59,109 bases of DNA from Lingula anatina (lineage: Eukaryota; Brachiopoda; Lingulata; Lingulida; Lingulidae). How positions within the stretch are numbered: the first letter of the stretch is position 1; the number at the start of each line of letters is the position of its first letter. The stretch spans positions 288,206 to 347,314 of the forward strand of contig NW_019774624.1 of assembly GCF_001039355.2 (NCBI RefSeq), given 5' to 3'. A program made the position numbers and the translations under genes. This document shows, piece by piece, positions 21,684-33,531 of this stretch. The notes below the pieces were generated by a model. It saw only the letters and a list, made by a program, of their open reading frames with translations, searched no databases and was not told where the DNA came from.

Positions 21684-23890
21684 ATGAAAAGAATGTCCAG
21701 AATTGAAATTTCCACGATGCCAGGAAAATGTTACTTTATACTGTATCTGTGGTGTGTAATGAATTTCATCGTTAGTACTGGAGGTTTCAAGGCAAAGAGA
21801 TGCCCGACGCCATGTCAATGTGATTTTACGTCTTTGTCACATGGAATTGTCAACTGCTCTTACAGCCTAATCCGTGCCCTGCCCCTGGATATACCTATAC
21901 CACGTAATACAACTGTACTGGATCTACGGTACACCGGTCTGCCTGAGATCCCACCGCACGCATTTAGTCACCTGGAGAATCTAAAAGTACTGTATGTCGG
22001 AGGGAACGATATTACACACTTTCATGAGGATAGTTTTGCAGGTTTATGGCATTTGGAACTATTAGATTTGTCTCCACTTCACTCGGACATGAACTTTGAT
22101 TATGAAGCATTCCCTGCAAACTTGTTTCGTGATTTAATCTTGTTAGAAGTTCTGATATTCGGAAAGATGGGCATCAGTGTACAGGTGCAACAAGGCTATA
22201 TAGACCAAACCTTAGCTCCCTTGCATCAATTGCAAAAGGTGACCTTTCCAAGTCTTCTGGGAGGAGATTCACCATTTGGTTGCGGATACAACAATCTTAC
22301 TTCACTGAAAACAGTGGTGTTTCATGGAGTTGGATATGTAACGAACATAAGAAAGCACACCTTTGCCATGTTAAAAAACTGTCCTATCGAACGGCTAGCT
22401 TTCATTAACTGTGGACTGGACACCATAGAATATGGCGCATTGTCTTCATTTCCACATTTGAAAGCATTGGACATAGAGTTGGCCTACTTTATATCAATCA
22501 CAGAGGCCGAGAAGTTTATATGTGACCTGAACAATACAGCAATTGAAGTTCTTCGCATGAACAACATATTCGCATGGCGAAATGGGAAACCAAGTGTTCC
22601 ACAGTGGATTGTGTCTGCTAATACTTTTCAATGTTTGAAACACACATCACTTATGACATTGGAATTATTGCACAATAGAATTGAAGCAATCGACTTTCAA
22701 ATTTTAAATATTCTGACTAATTTAGAATATTTAGATTTGTCTGGTAACAACATTTTATTTGTCTTAGAAAATGGAATAGAGCTAGTTAGATATGAAAGAA
22801 TGTTTACCCAAATGTTAAAGACAAACCTAACTCTTTGCAGGATAGACCACAATATTAATCTCGCGCATATGGTGACATCTCAAGATGTTCCATCAAACTC
22901 CTTTTGGTATGGCCGTCCAAAAGTTCCTTTAGAACCAGCTAAATACTCGTATGCCAGCCCAACCCACAAAACCAAAACCCACAAAACACATGATTTTCGT
23001 TTAGAGCTCCCAATTTTGAAAATAATTTTGCCTGAAAATTTAGAATACGTGTCCGTAAGCTGGTTGGCTACACATAATAATAATATTTTCCCATGTGGGA
23101 CATTTAAGGGGTCTTTTTATTTCTTTCCAAACAAGCTCAGATATCTCAGAATAGAGGAAGTGAATTTAAAAACTATTTGTGCCCCATTTTATGGCTTAGA
23201 TTGGCTAGAATTTCTGGATTTATCTTATAATGGTGTTTACTTCCTTCCAAAAAGTTTTTTTGATAATTTCATCTCACTGATTTACTTGTATCTGAAAGAC
23301 AACAATTTAGGACCTTTGTTAGCTAAAGGTGGTCTACATCCCATGTATCTTCCGCTCTTAGAAATCCTCGATTTATCAGTGAACAAAATCAGCACAATAC
23401 CAAAGGACTTTTTCCGCTATCTTGAATCCTTGAAACGACTGGACCTCAGTGACAATCGAATATCAAAAATATATTTTACTACGACAAATTTTCACTCCAT
23501 AGAATTCATAGACATAAGCACTAATCAACTAACTGCCTTATCGTTATCGGAGTTGGAACACATTAGGAATGTGAATGCCAGTAATTTGGATGTTGCTTTG
23601 AACATGAGCAACAACCCCATGGACTGCAACGTTTGCGACGGGATAGGATTTCTCCACTTGATTATCCATTCCAACATGACGACAATATTCTCCAACGACT
23701 CCACTTGTTATGTGAATGGATCTAAAACAAGCTTATTGAGCAGCCTGAGTAGACTTGAGAGGGCATGCGACAGCTTTTCACAGTCAAACATTTCATCAAA
23801 CCAGTGGCTTTCCTTTGGAGCATCTCTTGGTAGCATATCTGCTGTGGCCTGTAGTCTTATAGTAGCTTACATTTACCGTTGGAATATCAA
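21684..23890 (+). CDS. TLR: TLR-C exon 1: Toll-like receptor ectodomain and membrane segment
   Basis: With the ATG at 21684 the spliced receptor is 909 residues, and it is the cleanest full copy in the window. Signal peptide spans roughly residues 16-34. LRRNT is C40-C44-C46, then about twenty LRRs with the LxxLxLxxN pattern. LRRCT (MDCNVC) and a membrane segment near residues 706-728 follow. An alternative start is the ATG at 21693. The ectodomain shares the N-terminal LRRs and last LRRs with B, D and E, but the middle (for example HNNNIFPCGTFKGSFYFF) is divergent, as expected of the ligand-facing part. The exon ends AA|GTAAGT in phase 2. Confidence 0.93.
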
Positions 23891-24269
23891 GTAAGTTGAC
23901 TTGTGAGTGGTAAAAAGGTTTAATTTAATAGTCATTAAACATATATCGAAAGTGCTCACAAAATAGAATTTAACACAGAAAAATTGTGATTATATATAAT
24001 AATGTTTATTGTACTCTCTTTGCAATATAAACCAAGCATAACGAATGGATATAGAAAATACAGTATTAAAATGAATATAAAATGAAATAGTTAAAATAAA
24101 ATATAGTTAAGTCATCCATTGAAAACTAATAATCAATGCAAAGACACAAATCATTGAAACGTGTGTCAGCAGTATGTGTAAAAAGTTATTTAACGTTAAG
24201 TGTAACGTTTCAGTAAAACATTTGTAATGGTTCCCGAGTACCTATTTGTTTTTTCTCTCAATTTCATAG

Positions 24270-24792
24270 ATACCGCTTCTTCCTTCTTCGCCGCCATTTT
24301 CGAAATAGAGGTGTCATTACTGCAACACCTGGTCACGTGTACGCCTCCTATGACGACAACGATTATTACTGGGTAACGCACGTACTGTTGCGCCATTTAG
24401 AAGATGAGGATCAACTTGATGTCATTATAGATCAAAGAGATTTCATTGGTGGCGCTTCCCTTTCCGAGGCCATCGTAGAGGCCGTGGAAAACAGCAGAAA
24501 AACAGTGCTTGTTCTGTCTGAGAGCTACGTTCTCAATCCTTGGTGTGAGTTTGAGTTTCAGATGTCCCTTGCTCGTAGTTATCAATCAGTAATCCCGGTT
24601 ATGTTTCAACCTGTGCCATTTGATGCTATGACGAAATCGCTGCGAAAGTACATTAGGGCAAGAGGGTATATCAAGTGGACTGACAACCCAGAGGGACAAC
24701 GTTTGTTCTGGAAACGCCTCTCCGACGTCATCTTTGATGAGAATAATATACTTACGCAACCCGAGAAAGATGAATTGACTGAACTCATGTAG
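24270..24792 (+). CDS. TLR: TLR-C exon 2: TIR signalling domain
   Basis: It joins after a 379-bp intron (acceptor TTTCATAG). In the spliced protein, box 1 (YASYDDND) falls near residues 760-767, box 2 RDFIGG at 792-797 with the BB-loop Pro replaced by Gly, and box 3 FW at 882-883. The tail ends LTQPEKDELTELM and TAG. The antisense open frames here are shadows. Confidence 0.93.
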
Positions 24793-25390
24793 ATGATGAA
24801 ATTTGGTTTTATACTGTTGTGTATTGAATATATTCCATCACTGTATATTACGGACTAAAAGCGTAGTTTGTTTTCCTGTTCTTAAACATCTGGACGCAAA
24901 TGTAATGTTACCATCGCCTATTAGCATAATACATACTTTACTGAGGTATGCAAAGGATACAGAAGTATATATATAATATATTTGTAAAAGATCTCTATAA
25001 AACACCAAATGGTGAACAAAAATTGAGTGTTAGAATACCATGGCAACAAACGTACAAAAAATTACTTGTTAATGGGGAGGAAGTGAGTTTAAAGTAGTTC
25101 AGATAAATGACAATATATAGAATTTTGGGTAATAGAGCTTACTTAAATGCAAAATTATTGATAATCAATACTTCTATAAGATTTTAAAACTAATAAGTGC
25201 GCATTTATTGGCTGCGAAATAGTTGGGCATTTTGTGGATAGAAGTGAAACAATGGATACATCAATCGACCACAGTTTAACAGTATCCTATTTCGAGATTA
25301 CTGTGGAAAGTAGTAAATATGTGAAAAATATTTTGAATTAAACTTAACCTTAAGTCGATTTTTTCTCTTTCTATATGCGGAAGTGAGTAT
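24793..25390 (+). other. TLR-C 3' flank
   Basis: AT-rich, no coding signal. It is followed by the ATTTCGTACTTGATGAGAAATAAAT start of module M copy 4. Confidence 0.5.
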
Positions 25391-25800
25391 ATCATTTCGT
25401 ACTTGATGAGAAATAAATAGAGCGATTGCAAGAATAATTCTGCATTAATATTGCCCTTATATAAGAGTCAATATACTTACTATGTACCACCTTAACAAGG
25501 ACTGTCCAATCATAAAGTTTGATGGGTAAACGGGGAATTCTCCACAGCTGTTGGCGAACAAAAGATTTGTACAGGTACGTGTTTTCCTATTTAATTCCGC
25601 AAAATGAACAGAGAGAGAGAAAGATACATCTGAGGATTTGTAACAATTGTGTGACAGTTTAAGTTATTTGAAGTAAATGCATATTAATATGTAGATGCCA
25701 TACATTAATACATATTTTGTGCCGTCACTCTATTACTTTTCGCCTTTGCCGACTCTTGTATCAAAGAATCCAGTTGTAACGGATAGTCCTATGGAAACAG
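25390..25800. repeat. Module M, copy 4
   Basis: The kappaB-like site is altered to GGGGAATTCTCC (25532-25543); CCAAT and CAGCTG remain. Its right part from 25547 is repeated after the N at 31334. Confidence 0.7.
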
Positions 25801-26576
25801 GAAAATTGAATCTTTCATTATTATTAGCACGATATTATTTAATAATACAATATGCACGGCGATTAACCTAAAGAGGCTTAGCACTGTTCTTAAAGTATAA
25901 TTAAAGCCTGAGAGAAATTTGATATAAACATTTCTCACTTTAATTTTTTAAAAATCTTTTACGAAAGAAATAATTATGTTTAAGACACTTGTTAAAAAGG
26001 TTTTTATACATGTAAATACTAGGCTTGGAGCAAGAGAAGAAAAAAGCCATCAAAACCACATAGCATATTGCTGCCCCTGAAACTATGTTCATGTATGTAT
26101 TGGTGCACGTGGTAGCTGGAAAAATGTTAAGGATGTCAGGAAAAAGTGGGAATTGCTTTTTATTTTATTATTTTATTTATTTTATTATTATTATTATTTA
26201 TTTTTTTTTTGGGGGGGGGGGAGGCTCCTTGGTATTTCATGTCATTGTTGTTCCCTGCATCCAGATGGGAGATGGGAGAAGAAGGTATTAAAAACAATCC
26301 ATGCATTATTGTCTTAAAAACATAATTCCTCCGACGATTCTACTTCCTCTTTCGTTTTTATAATTATTCATAAGCAACACGTATGTTTATTTGTAAGTAG
26401 CAGATATTTATTGGGCGAGTGGAAACTAGACTGGGAATAACTGAACTTGTAAGTACAGGCTTTCACAGGACAAAATATTGATGTTGAGTAGAAGTAGAAA
26501 TATGCAGCATTTTACTCAGGAGTAAATTGTACCTTCAATAAGCCTGACCTTCATTGAAGTATTAAAACTCGTTTTA

Positions 26577-26800
26577 TCCAACGCAACAACAAAGGCTATC
26601 CAATCATAAGGAGCGGGAGTACATGAGGGAATCCCCCACAGCTGTGGGCGAACAAAAATGTGTACACGCATGGATTCTCTAAGTTATAATCAAATAAAAA
26701 AAGTGCATAAGAAAGGTGTGCTCGAGGGTTTGTGCCGGTTGAGTGAAACATGATAAGCAATTTGACGTTATAATCATACAGAGGCCTGTATAGACCATTT
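26577..26800. repeat. Module M, copy 5 (repeated at 32320-32545)
   Basis: A more divergent relative of the module, about 1.2 kb upstream of TLR-D and again of TLR-E. It keeps CCAATCATAAG, GGGAATCCCC and CAGCTG. Confidence 0.7.
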
Positions 26801-27801
26801 GTATAAGACGTCACGCTTCCATTGTTGCTGATGGCTTGTCACTGATAACATGATGATGACTAAGCATCCCTCTAGAAGTTAACTGAAATCCTCAATGAGC
26901 TCTGATGGAAGACTTCAACCTTTTTTCTAGAGAAAGTTTGTTATGTAGCACAGTGTATAGTTACATGTCTATAACATTTCAAAAATTATACATAAAATTA
27001 TACATGAAGTGAATATGAAAGAAGTTTAGCTAATCCTATATCAGGTGTTAGGCATAAAAAAGAGAAGAAAAAAGGCCACTAAAACCTCATAGGATATCTT
27101 TGCTTTTGAATCTATACATGTATATCCTCTAACAATGTCACAGATAGATTTTAACTAGACATTCAAAGATATGTCTTTGCATGCTCTTGCTAGTTCTCTG
27201 CACATTCATGCACAGCAAAATTTATGTATGGAATATACAACATCACTCATCTGGCCTCTAGCAAAGAAAACATGTATATGGTAGTGGTTCTTTGAAAAAA
27301 AAATGGTTCATAATGCCAGGACAAATCGTGAATATTTAAGAGGCAACCGCTTTACTATTGAGATTCCATTACTGTTCCAGTATCTTAATAATAGAAAAAA
27401 GTTATCACTAAAATTTGAAACTCGGGGTAATGTAGTGATATCATTGCAAAAGGTCTATATATAAAACTGTGGTTTAGCTGACAGCATAAAAAACTATTCG
27501 TATTTTGAATGAAAACGAAACGGGAAGAATGCCCCTTCAATTCATGTGAATCTACAGTACTAATACCAGGAAAGTGAAACATGAGAAGCAGCAAATAGTT
27601 GTCAGGTATTAGGGGGAAAAATGAAGACAAGGGACCACGAAGGTGCACTACTTACGTGTCATAACAGATGTAAGAAGATGTGTAAAGAATAAATAGGTGG
27701 GGCATGGGGAAGCACATCAGTCGTCAAGGGTGTCAGTTCAGTAATACTAGTATTTTTCGCTACCAGTGGGATATAAAGATTTGAGAGTCACAGTGTGGAG
27801 A

Positions 27802-29987
27802 ATGGAAGTTTTCTCAGTACCAAGAAAATGTTATTATTTGCTGTATCAGTGGTGTTTGGTCTCTGTCTTTGTTAGTATTGGCGGATACAAGGCTCAGAGG
27901 TGTCCGGCGCCATGTCATTGTGATTTTACGTCTTTGTCACAGGGAATTGTCAACTGCTCTTACAGTCCAATCCGTGCCCTGTCCCTGGATATACTTATTC
28001 CACGTAACACAACTGTGCTGGATCTACGTTACACCGGTCTGACTGAGATCCCACCGCACGCATTTAGTCAACTGGAGAATTTAAAAGTACTGTACGTCGG
28101 AGGGAACGATATTACACACTTTCATGAGGATAGTTTTGCAGGTTTATGGAATATGGAACACTTGGATTTGTCTCCACTTCATCCGGACACAAATTTTGAT
28201 TATGAAGCCTTCCCCGTGAACTTGTTCTACAACTTAACAATGTTACAAGTTCTGATATTTGGAGAAATGAGTACCGGCGCGCTGGTGCAGCAGGATTATT
28301 TAGACCAAACAATAGCTCCCTTACATCGATTGCAGCAGTTGTATATTCCAGGTCTACTTTGGCACAATTTGACATTTGGCACCGGTTATAGCAAACTCAC
28401 TTCACTTCGAACAGTGATGTTTAAAGGAGATGGAAGTAAAACATACCTAAGAAGACGCGATTTTGTCAAATTAAAAAATTGTCCTATCGAACGTCTGGCT
28501 TTCATAGGCTGTGGACTTAGCGGTGTAGAATACGGTACACTGTCTTCATTTCCTCAATTGAAAACACTGGACATTGAGGTTGCTAACTTTATCTCAGTGA
28601 GAGAGGTCGAGCAGTTTATCTGTGACCTCAAGAATACCTCAATAGAATCACTTCGCTTGTGCAACATATTTTCAAGACAACAAGGGAAGGCGCCGGTTTC
28701 ACAGTGGCTTGTGTCTGCTAACACTTTTCACTGTTTGAAAAACACATCACTTAAGACGTTGGAATTATTGCGTGATAGAATTGAAGCGTTTGACTATCAA
28801 AATCTTCTTTTTCTGACTCATTTAGAATATGTAGATTTGTCTGGTAACAACCTTTTATTTTCCTTACAAAATGGTTCAGACATAAATGGTTGGCGTCCTA
28901 TTGCCCGTACACTTCTATTACTTCCTAACTTAGTCTTTTTAAGGATTGACAACAATCTTCATGACACAACTAAGGTTACTGCCCAAGATATTCCACCATA
29001 CTCCTTTTGGTATGGCCGTCCAGAGGTACCTTTAGAACGCGCCAAACATGTAAGTCCTTTGCACAAAGTACATCAAGACCCCTTACACAACTTAGAATTG
29101 CAGTACCCGATTTTGAAATTTAGTTTGCCAGAAAATTTAGAATTTTGGTGTACCAGCTGGTGGGCTTCGCTTAATTATGATGTTGTCAAATATGGCACAG
29201 TCCATGGCTCAATTGTATTCTCTCCAAACAAGCTTAGATATCTCAAATTAGAGGGCATACCACTTCAAGCTTTTACTTACGTCATTTATGGTTTAGATAG
29301 ACTGGAGTTTCTGGATATTTCTCATGGTGGTTGGTACTTTATACCAAAAACTTTTTTCAATAATTTCATCTCACTGATATACTTATATCTGAAAGATAAC
29401 AATTTAGGACCTTTGATTGCTAAAGGTGGCCTACATCCAATGCAACTCCCCCATTTAGAAATCCTCGATTTATCAGTGAACAAAATCAGCACAATACCAA
29501 AAGACTTTTTTGGCTATCTTGTATCCTTGAGACGGCTGGACATCAGCGACAATCGAATATCAAAATTATCCTTTACCATGACAAATTTTCACTCTATAGA
29601 ATTCATAGATATAAGCACTAATCAACTAACTGCCTTGTCGACATCGGAGTTGGACTTCATTAGGAAGATGAATGCCAGTAGTTTGAATGTTACTTTGAAC
29701 GTAATCAACAATCCCATGGACTGCAACGTTTGTGACCGGATAGGATTTCTCCACTGGATTGTCTATTCCAATATGACGATAATATTCTCCAACGACTCCA
29801 CTTGCTACGTGAACGGATCTAAGACAGGCTTAGAGAGTAGCCTCAGAAGACTTGAGAGGGAATGCGACAGCTCTCCACAGACGATCATTTCATCAAACCA
29901 GTGGCTTTCCTTTGGAGCATCTCTTGGTAGCATATCTGCTGTGGCCTGTGGTCTTATAGTAGCTTACATTTACCGTTGGAATATCAA
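27802..29987 (+). CDS. TLR: TLR-D exon 1: Toll-like receptor ectodomain and membrane segment
   Basis: The start is the ATG at 27802 (MEVFSVPRK). The longer frame from 27766 begins with GTG and overlaps a GATATAAAG TATA-like box at 27770. Architecture is the same as TLR-C: signal peptide, LRRNT CPAPCHC, LRRs, LRRCT (MDCNVCDRIGFLHW), membrane segment, and AA|GTAAGT donor with immediate TAA. The protein is close to TLR-E, with changes scattered and some clustered at the LNYDVVKYGTVHGSIVF segment. D and E form a subfamily apart from B and C, with a longer intron and residues such as SGVEYGTLSSFP and HGGWYF. Confidence 0.92.
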
Positions 29988-30918
29988 GTAAGTTAAAGTA
30001 TGAGTGCACGTTAAGGGGATAAAATTTCATGTTGATTAAAAATATCTAAAATGGGAACGAAATACAATTTTACACAGTAAAGTTATATATTTGAGACTCA
30101 AGAAATAGCACAACTATTCTAATGTTCCCTTATATGTGAACGACCACTTTTGCACTAAATGCTCATATTTCATTGGCACGATAAATTGGTATAAAAAAGG
30201 TTTGGTGACTGTAGCTACCTGATTCATAAGGCAAATAAGTGCTGATTATGGAATAAGACAACATAGAAATACATTCACACGTGGCACTTGTATAGAAACG
30301 GCTCTAAATTGTTTACAATACTGGCGTTGACAATACAATTAAAGCCGGTGTAACGAAACTGAGGGTCTGTGTCACAGAAAGTCCACCATCCATTTAGTTA
30401 TAATGGTTAGGATTAGTCTGACCTAAGTGGGTCAAAATCTAGGGCGAGGCTCACCTATTTATGGGGGACTCTCTGTCACGTTACACCGGATATATTGGTG
30501 TCCAGTGCACACAGTGCCCCTTTCTTTCCGTAACCCTACTGTGGGTTTTAAGCAGACTAAAAAAAATCAATGTGACACTGCCAAAAACTTGAAAAAACAC
30601 AATACTGGGTCAAAATTTTATTAAGACACCACAAAATGAGCAACCTTTCAGAAGTACAATTAGACTCTTATAAACAGCTTAACTGTCCATAAGAAATTGA
30701 ATCAGTTCAATCAGCAAAAACGTAATTAACCTTTACTTAGAATACAGAACTATATCAACCAGTTCACATGTGAAGTGACTTACATTTGAAAGGCCCCTAT
30801 ACAGTTTTTGCGACACCTTCGATGTAACGCGCTATCGGGTATATAATAGCACAAGAAAAAATAAATCGGATATGTGTAGAAAATAAAGAAATCTTATTTT
30901 ACTCCGTTAATATTTTAG
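29988..30918 (+). other. TLR-D intron (931 bp, phase 2)
   Basis: From GTAAGT to ATATTTTAG. It contains a small inverted-repeat element at 30345-30489. It is nearly identical to the TLR-E intron but has 6 A where E has about 40. Confidence 0.85.
30345..30489. mobile_element. Small element with CCGGTGTAACG inverted ends in TLR-D intron
   Basis: CCGGTGTAACG at the left and CGTTACACCGG at the right bound 145 bp. The second copy in the TLR-E intron is 36084-36255, slightly longer with a partly changed right end. This is a possible MITE; no clear target duplication was seen. Confidence 0.5.
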
Positions 30919-31333
30919 ATACCGCTTCTTCCTTCTTCGCCGCCGTTTTCGAAAGAGAGGTGTCATTACTGCAACACCTGGTCACGTGTACGCCTCCTAT
31001 GACGACAACGATTATTACTGGGTGACGCACGTGTTGTTGCGTCATCTAGAAGATGAGGATCAACTTGATGTCATCATAGATCAAAGAGATTTCATTGGTG
31101 GCGCTTCCCTTTCCGAGGCCATCGTAGAGGCTGTGGAAAACAGCAGAAAAACAGTGCTTGTTCTGTCTGAGAGCTACGTTCTCAATCCTTGGTGTGAGTT
31201 TGAGTTTCAGATGTCCCTTGCTCGTGGTTATCAATCAGTAATCCCGGTTATGTTTCAACCTGTGCCATTTGATGCTATGACGAAATCGCTGCGAAAGTAT
31301 ATTAGGGCAAGAGGGTATATAAAGTGGACTGAG
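30919..31333 (+). CDS. TLR: TLR-D exon 2: TIR domain, truncated at assembly junction
   Basis: The TIR domain is intact through box 1, box 2 (RDFIGGASLSEAI) and up to RARGYIKWT, then breaks at N 31334. Box 3 (FW) and the C terminus are missing and module M sequence follows. The break coincides with the repeat junction, so truncation is more likely an assembly effect than a real mutation. Confidence 0.85.
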
Positions 31334-31334
31334 N
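31334..31334. other. Single-N junction between the two 5.8-kb copies
   Basis: To the left is the TIR exon; to the right is sequence matching 25547 onward. Confidence 0.8.
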
Positions 31335-33531
31335 CACAGCTGTTGGCGAACAAAAGATTTGTACAGGTACGTGTTTTCCTATTTAATTCCGCAAAATGAA
31401 CAGAGAGAGAGAAAGATACATCTGAGGATTTGTAACAATTGTGTGACAGTTTAAGTTATTTGAAGTAAATGCATATTAATATGTAGATGCCATACATTAA
31501 TACATATTTTGTGCCGTCACTCTATTACTTTTCGCCTTTGCCGACTCTTGTATCCAGTTGTAACGGATAGTCCTATGGAAACAGGAAAATTGAATCTTTC
31601 ATTATTATTAGCACAATATTATTTAATAATACAATATGCACGGCGATTAACCTAAAGAGGCTTAGCACTGTTCTTAAAGTATAATTAAAGCCTGAGAGAA
31701 ATTTGATATAAACATTTCTCACTTTAATTTTTTAAAAATCTTTTACGAAAGAAATAATTATGTTTAAGACACTTGTTAAAAAGGTTTTTATACATGTACA
31801 TACTAGGCTTGGAGCAAGAGAAGAAAAAAGCCATCAAAACCACATAGCATATTGCTGCCCCTGAAACATGTATGTATTGGTGCACGTGGTAGCTGGAAAA
31901 ATGTTAAGGATGTCAGGAAAAATTGGGAATTGCTTTTTATTTTATTATTATTATTTTTTTTTGAGGCTCCTTGGTATTTCATGTCATTGTTGTTCCCTGC
32001 ATCCAGATGGGAGATGGGAGAAGAAGGTATTAAAAACAATCCATGCATTATTGTCTTAAAAACATAATTCCTCCGACGATTCTACTTCCTCTTTCGTTTT
32101 TATAATTATTCATAAGCAACACGTATGTTTATTTGTAAGTAGCAGATATTTATTGGGCGAGTGGGAACTAGACTGGGAATAACTGAACTTGTAAGTACAG
32201 GCTTTCACAGGACAAAATATTGATGTTGAGTAGAAGTAGAAATATGCAGCATTTTACTCAGGAGTAAATTGTACCTTCAATAAGCCTGACCTTCATTGAA
32301 GTATTAAAACTCGTTTTATCCAACGCAACAACAAAGGCTATCCAATCATAAGGAGCGGGAGTACATGAGGGAATCCCCCACAGCTGTGGGCGAACAAAAA
32401 TGTGTACACGCATGGATTCTCTAAGTTATAATCAAATAAAAAAAGTGCATAAGAAAGGTGTGCTCGAGGGTTTGTGCCGGTTGAGTGAAACATGATAAGC
32501 AATTTGACGTTATAATCATACAGAGGCCTGTATAGACCATTTGTATAAGACGTCACGCTTCCATTGTTGCTGATGGCTTGTCACTGATAACATGATGATG
32601 ACTAAGCATCCCTCTAGAAGTTAACTGAAATCCTCAATGAGCTCTGATGGAAGACTTCAACCTTTTTTCTAGAGAAAGTTTGTTATGTAGCACAGTGTAT
32701 AGTTACATGTCTATAACTTTTCAAAAAATATACATAAAATTATACATGAAGTGAATATGAAAGAAGTTTAGCTAATCCTATATCAGGTGCTAGGCATAAA
32801 AAAGAGAAGAAAAGGGCCACTAAAACCTCATAGGATATCTTTGCTTTTGAATCTATACATGTATATCCTCTAACAATGTCACAGATAGATTTTAACTAGA
32901 CATTCAAAGATATGTCTTTGCATGCTCTTGCTAGTTCTCTGCACATTCATGCACAGCAAAAATTTATGTATGGAATATACAACATCACTCATCTGGCCTC
33001 TAGCAAAGAAAACACATGTATATGGTAGTGGTTCTTTGAAAAAAAAATCGTTCATAATGCCAGGACAAATCGTGAATATTTAAGAGGCAACCGCTTTACT
33101 ATTGAGATTCCATTACTGTTCCAGTATCTTAATAATAGAAAAAAAGTTATCACTTACATTTGAAACTCGGGGTGGATGTAGTGATATCATCGCAAAAGGT
33201 CTATATATAAACTGTGGTTTGGCTGACAGCATAAAAAACTATTCGTATTTTGAATGAAAACGAAACGGGAAGAATGTCCTTTCAATTCATGTGAATCTAC
33301 AGTACTAATACCAGGAAAGTGAAACATGAGAAGCAGCAAATAGTTGTCAGGTATTAGGGGGAAAAATGAAGACAAGGGACCAGGAAGGTGCACTACGTAC
33401 GTGTCATAACAGATGTAAGAAGATGTGTAAAGAAAAAATAGGTGGGGCATGGGGAAGCACATCAGTCGTCAAGGGTGTCAGTTCAGTAATACTAGTATTC
33501 TTGGCTACCAGTAGGATATAAAGATTCGAGA
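31335..33531 (+). repeat. 5.8-kb duplication, copy 2: upstream flank of TLR-E
   Basis: Collinear with 25547-27790 with small indels, for example a shorter T/G-rich tract near 31945 than at 26160-26220. It contains truncated and full module M cores. No gene is seen. Confidence 0.8.

Larger units (their letters stand above)
25547..31333 (+). repeat. 5.8-kb direct duplication, copy 1 (TLR-D unit)
   Basis: The whole interval, with module M copy 5, flank, TLR-D exon 1, intron and most of exon 2, recurs as 31335 to about 37100 at an offset of roughly 5.78 kb. Noncoding parts differ by about 2 percent by eye. The join is a single N at 31334. It is a recent tandem duplication or two haplotypes. Confidence 0.85.

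Noticed and set aside
27766-27801. Start of TLR-D at 27766
   Set aside because: The codon is GTG, not ATG, and overlaps a TATA-like box; ATG 27802 matches MEVF in TLR-E.
24397-31234. Minus-strand frames opposite the TIR exons and opposite the LRR exons
   Set aside because: They recur only because the sense exons are copies of each other; composition and motifs support the sense strand.
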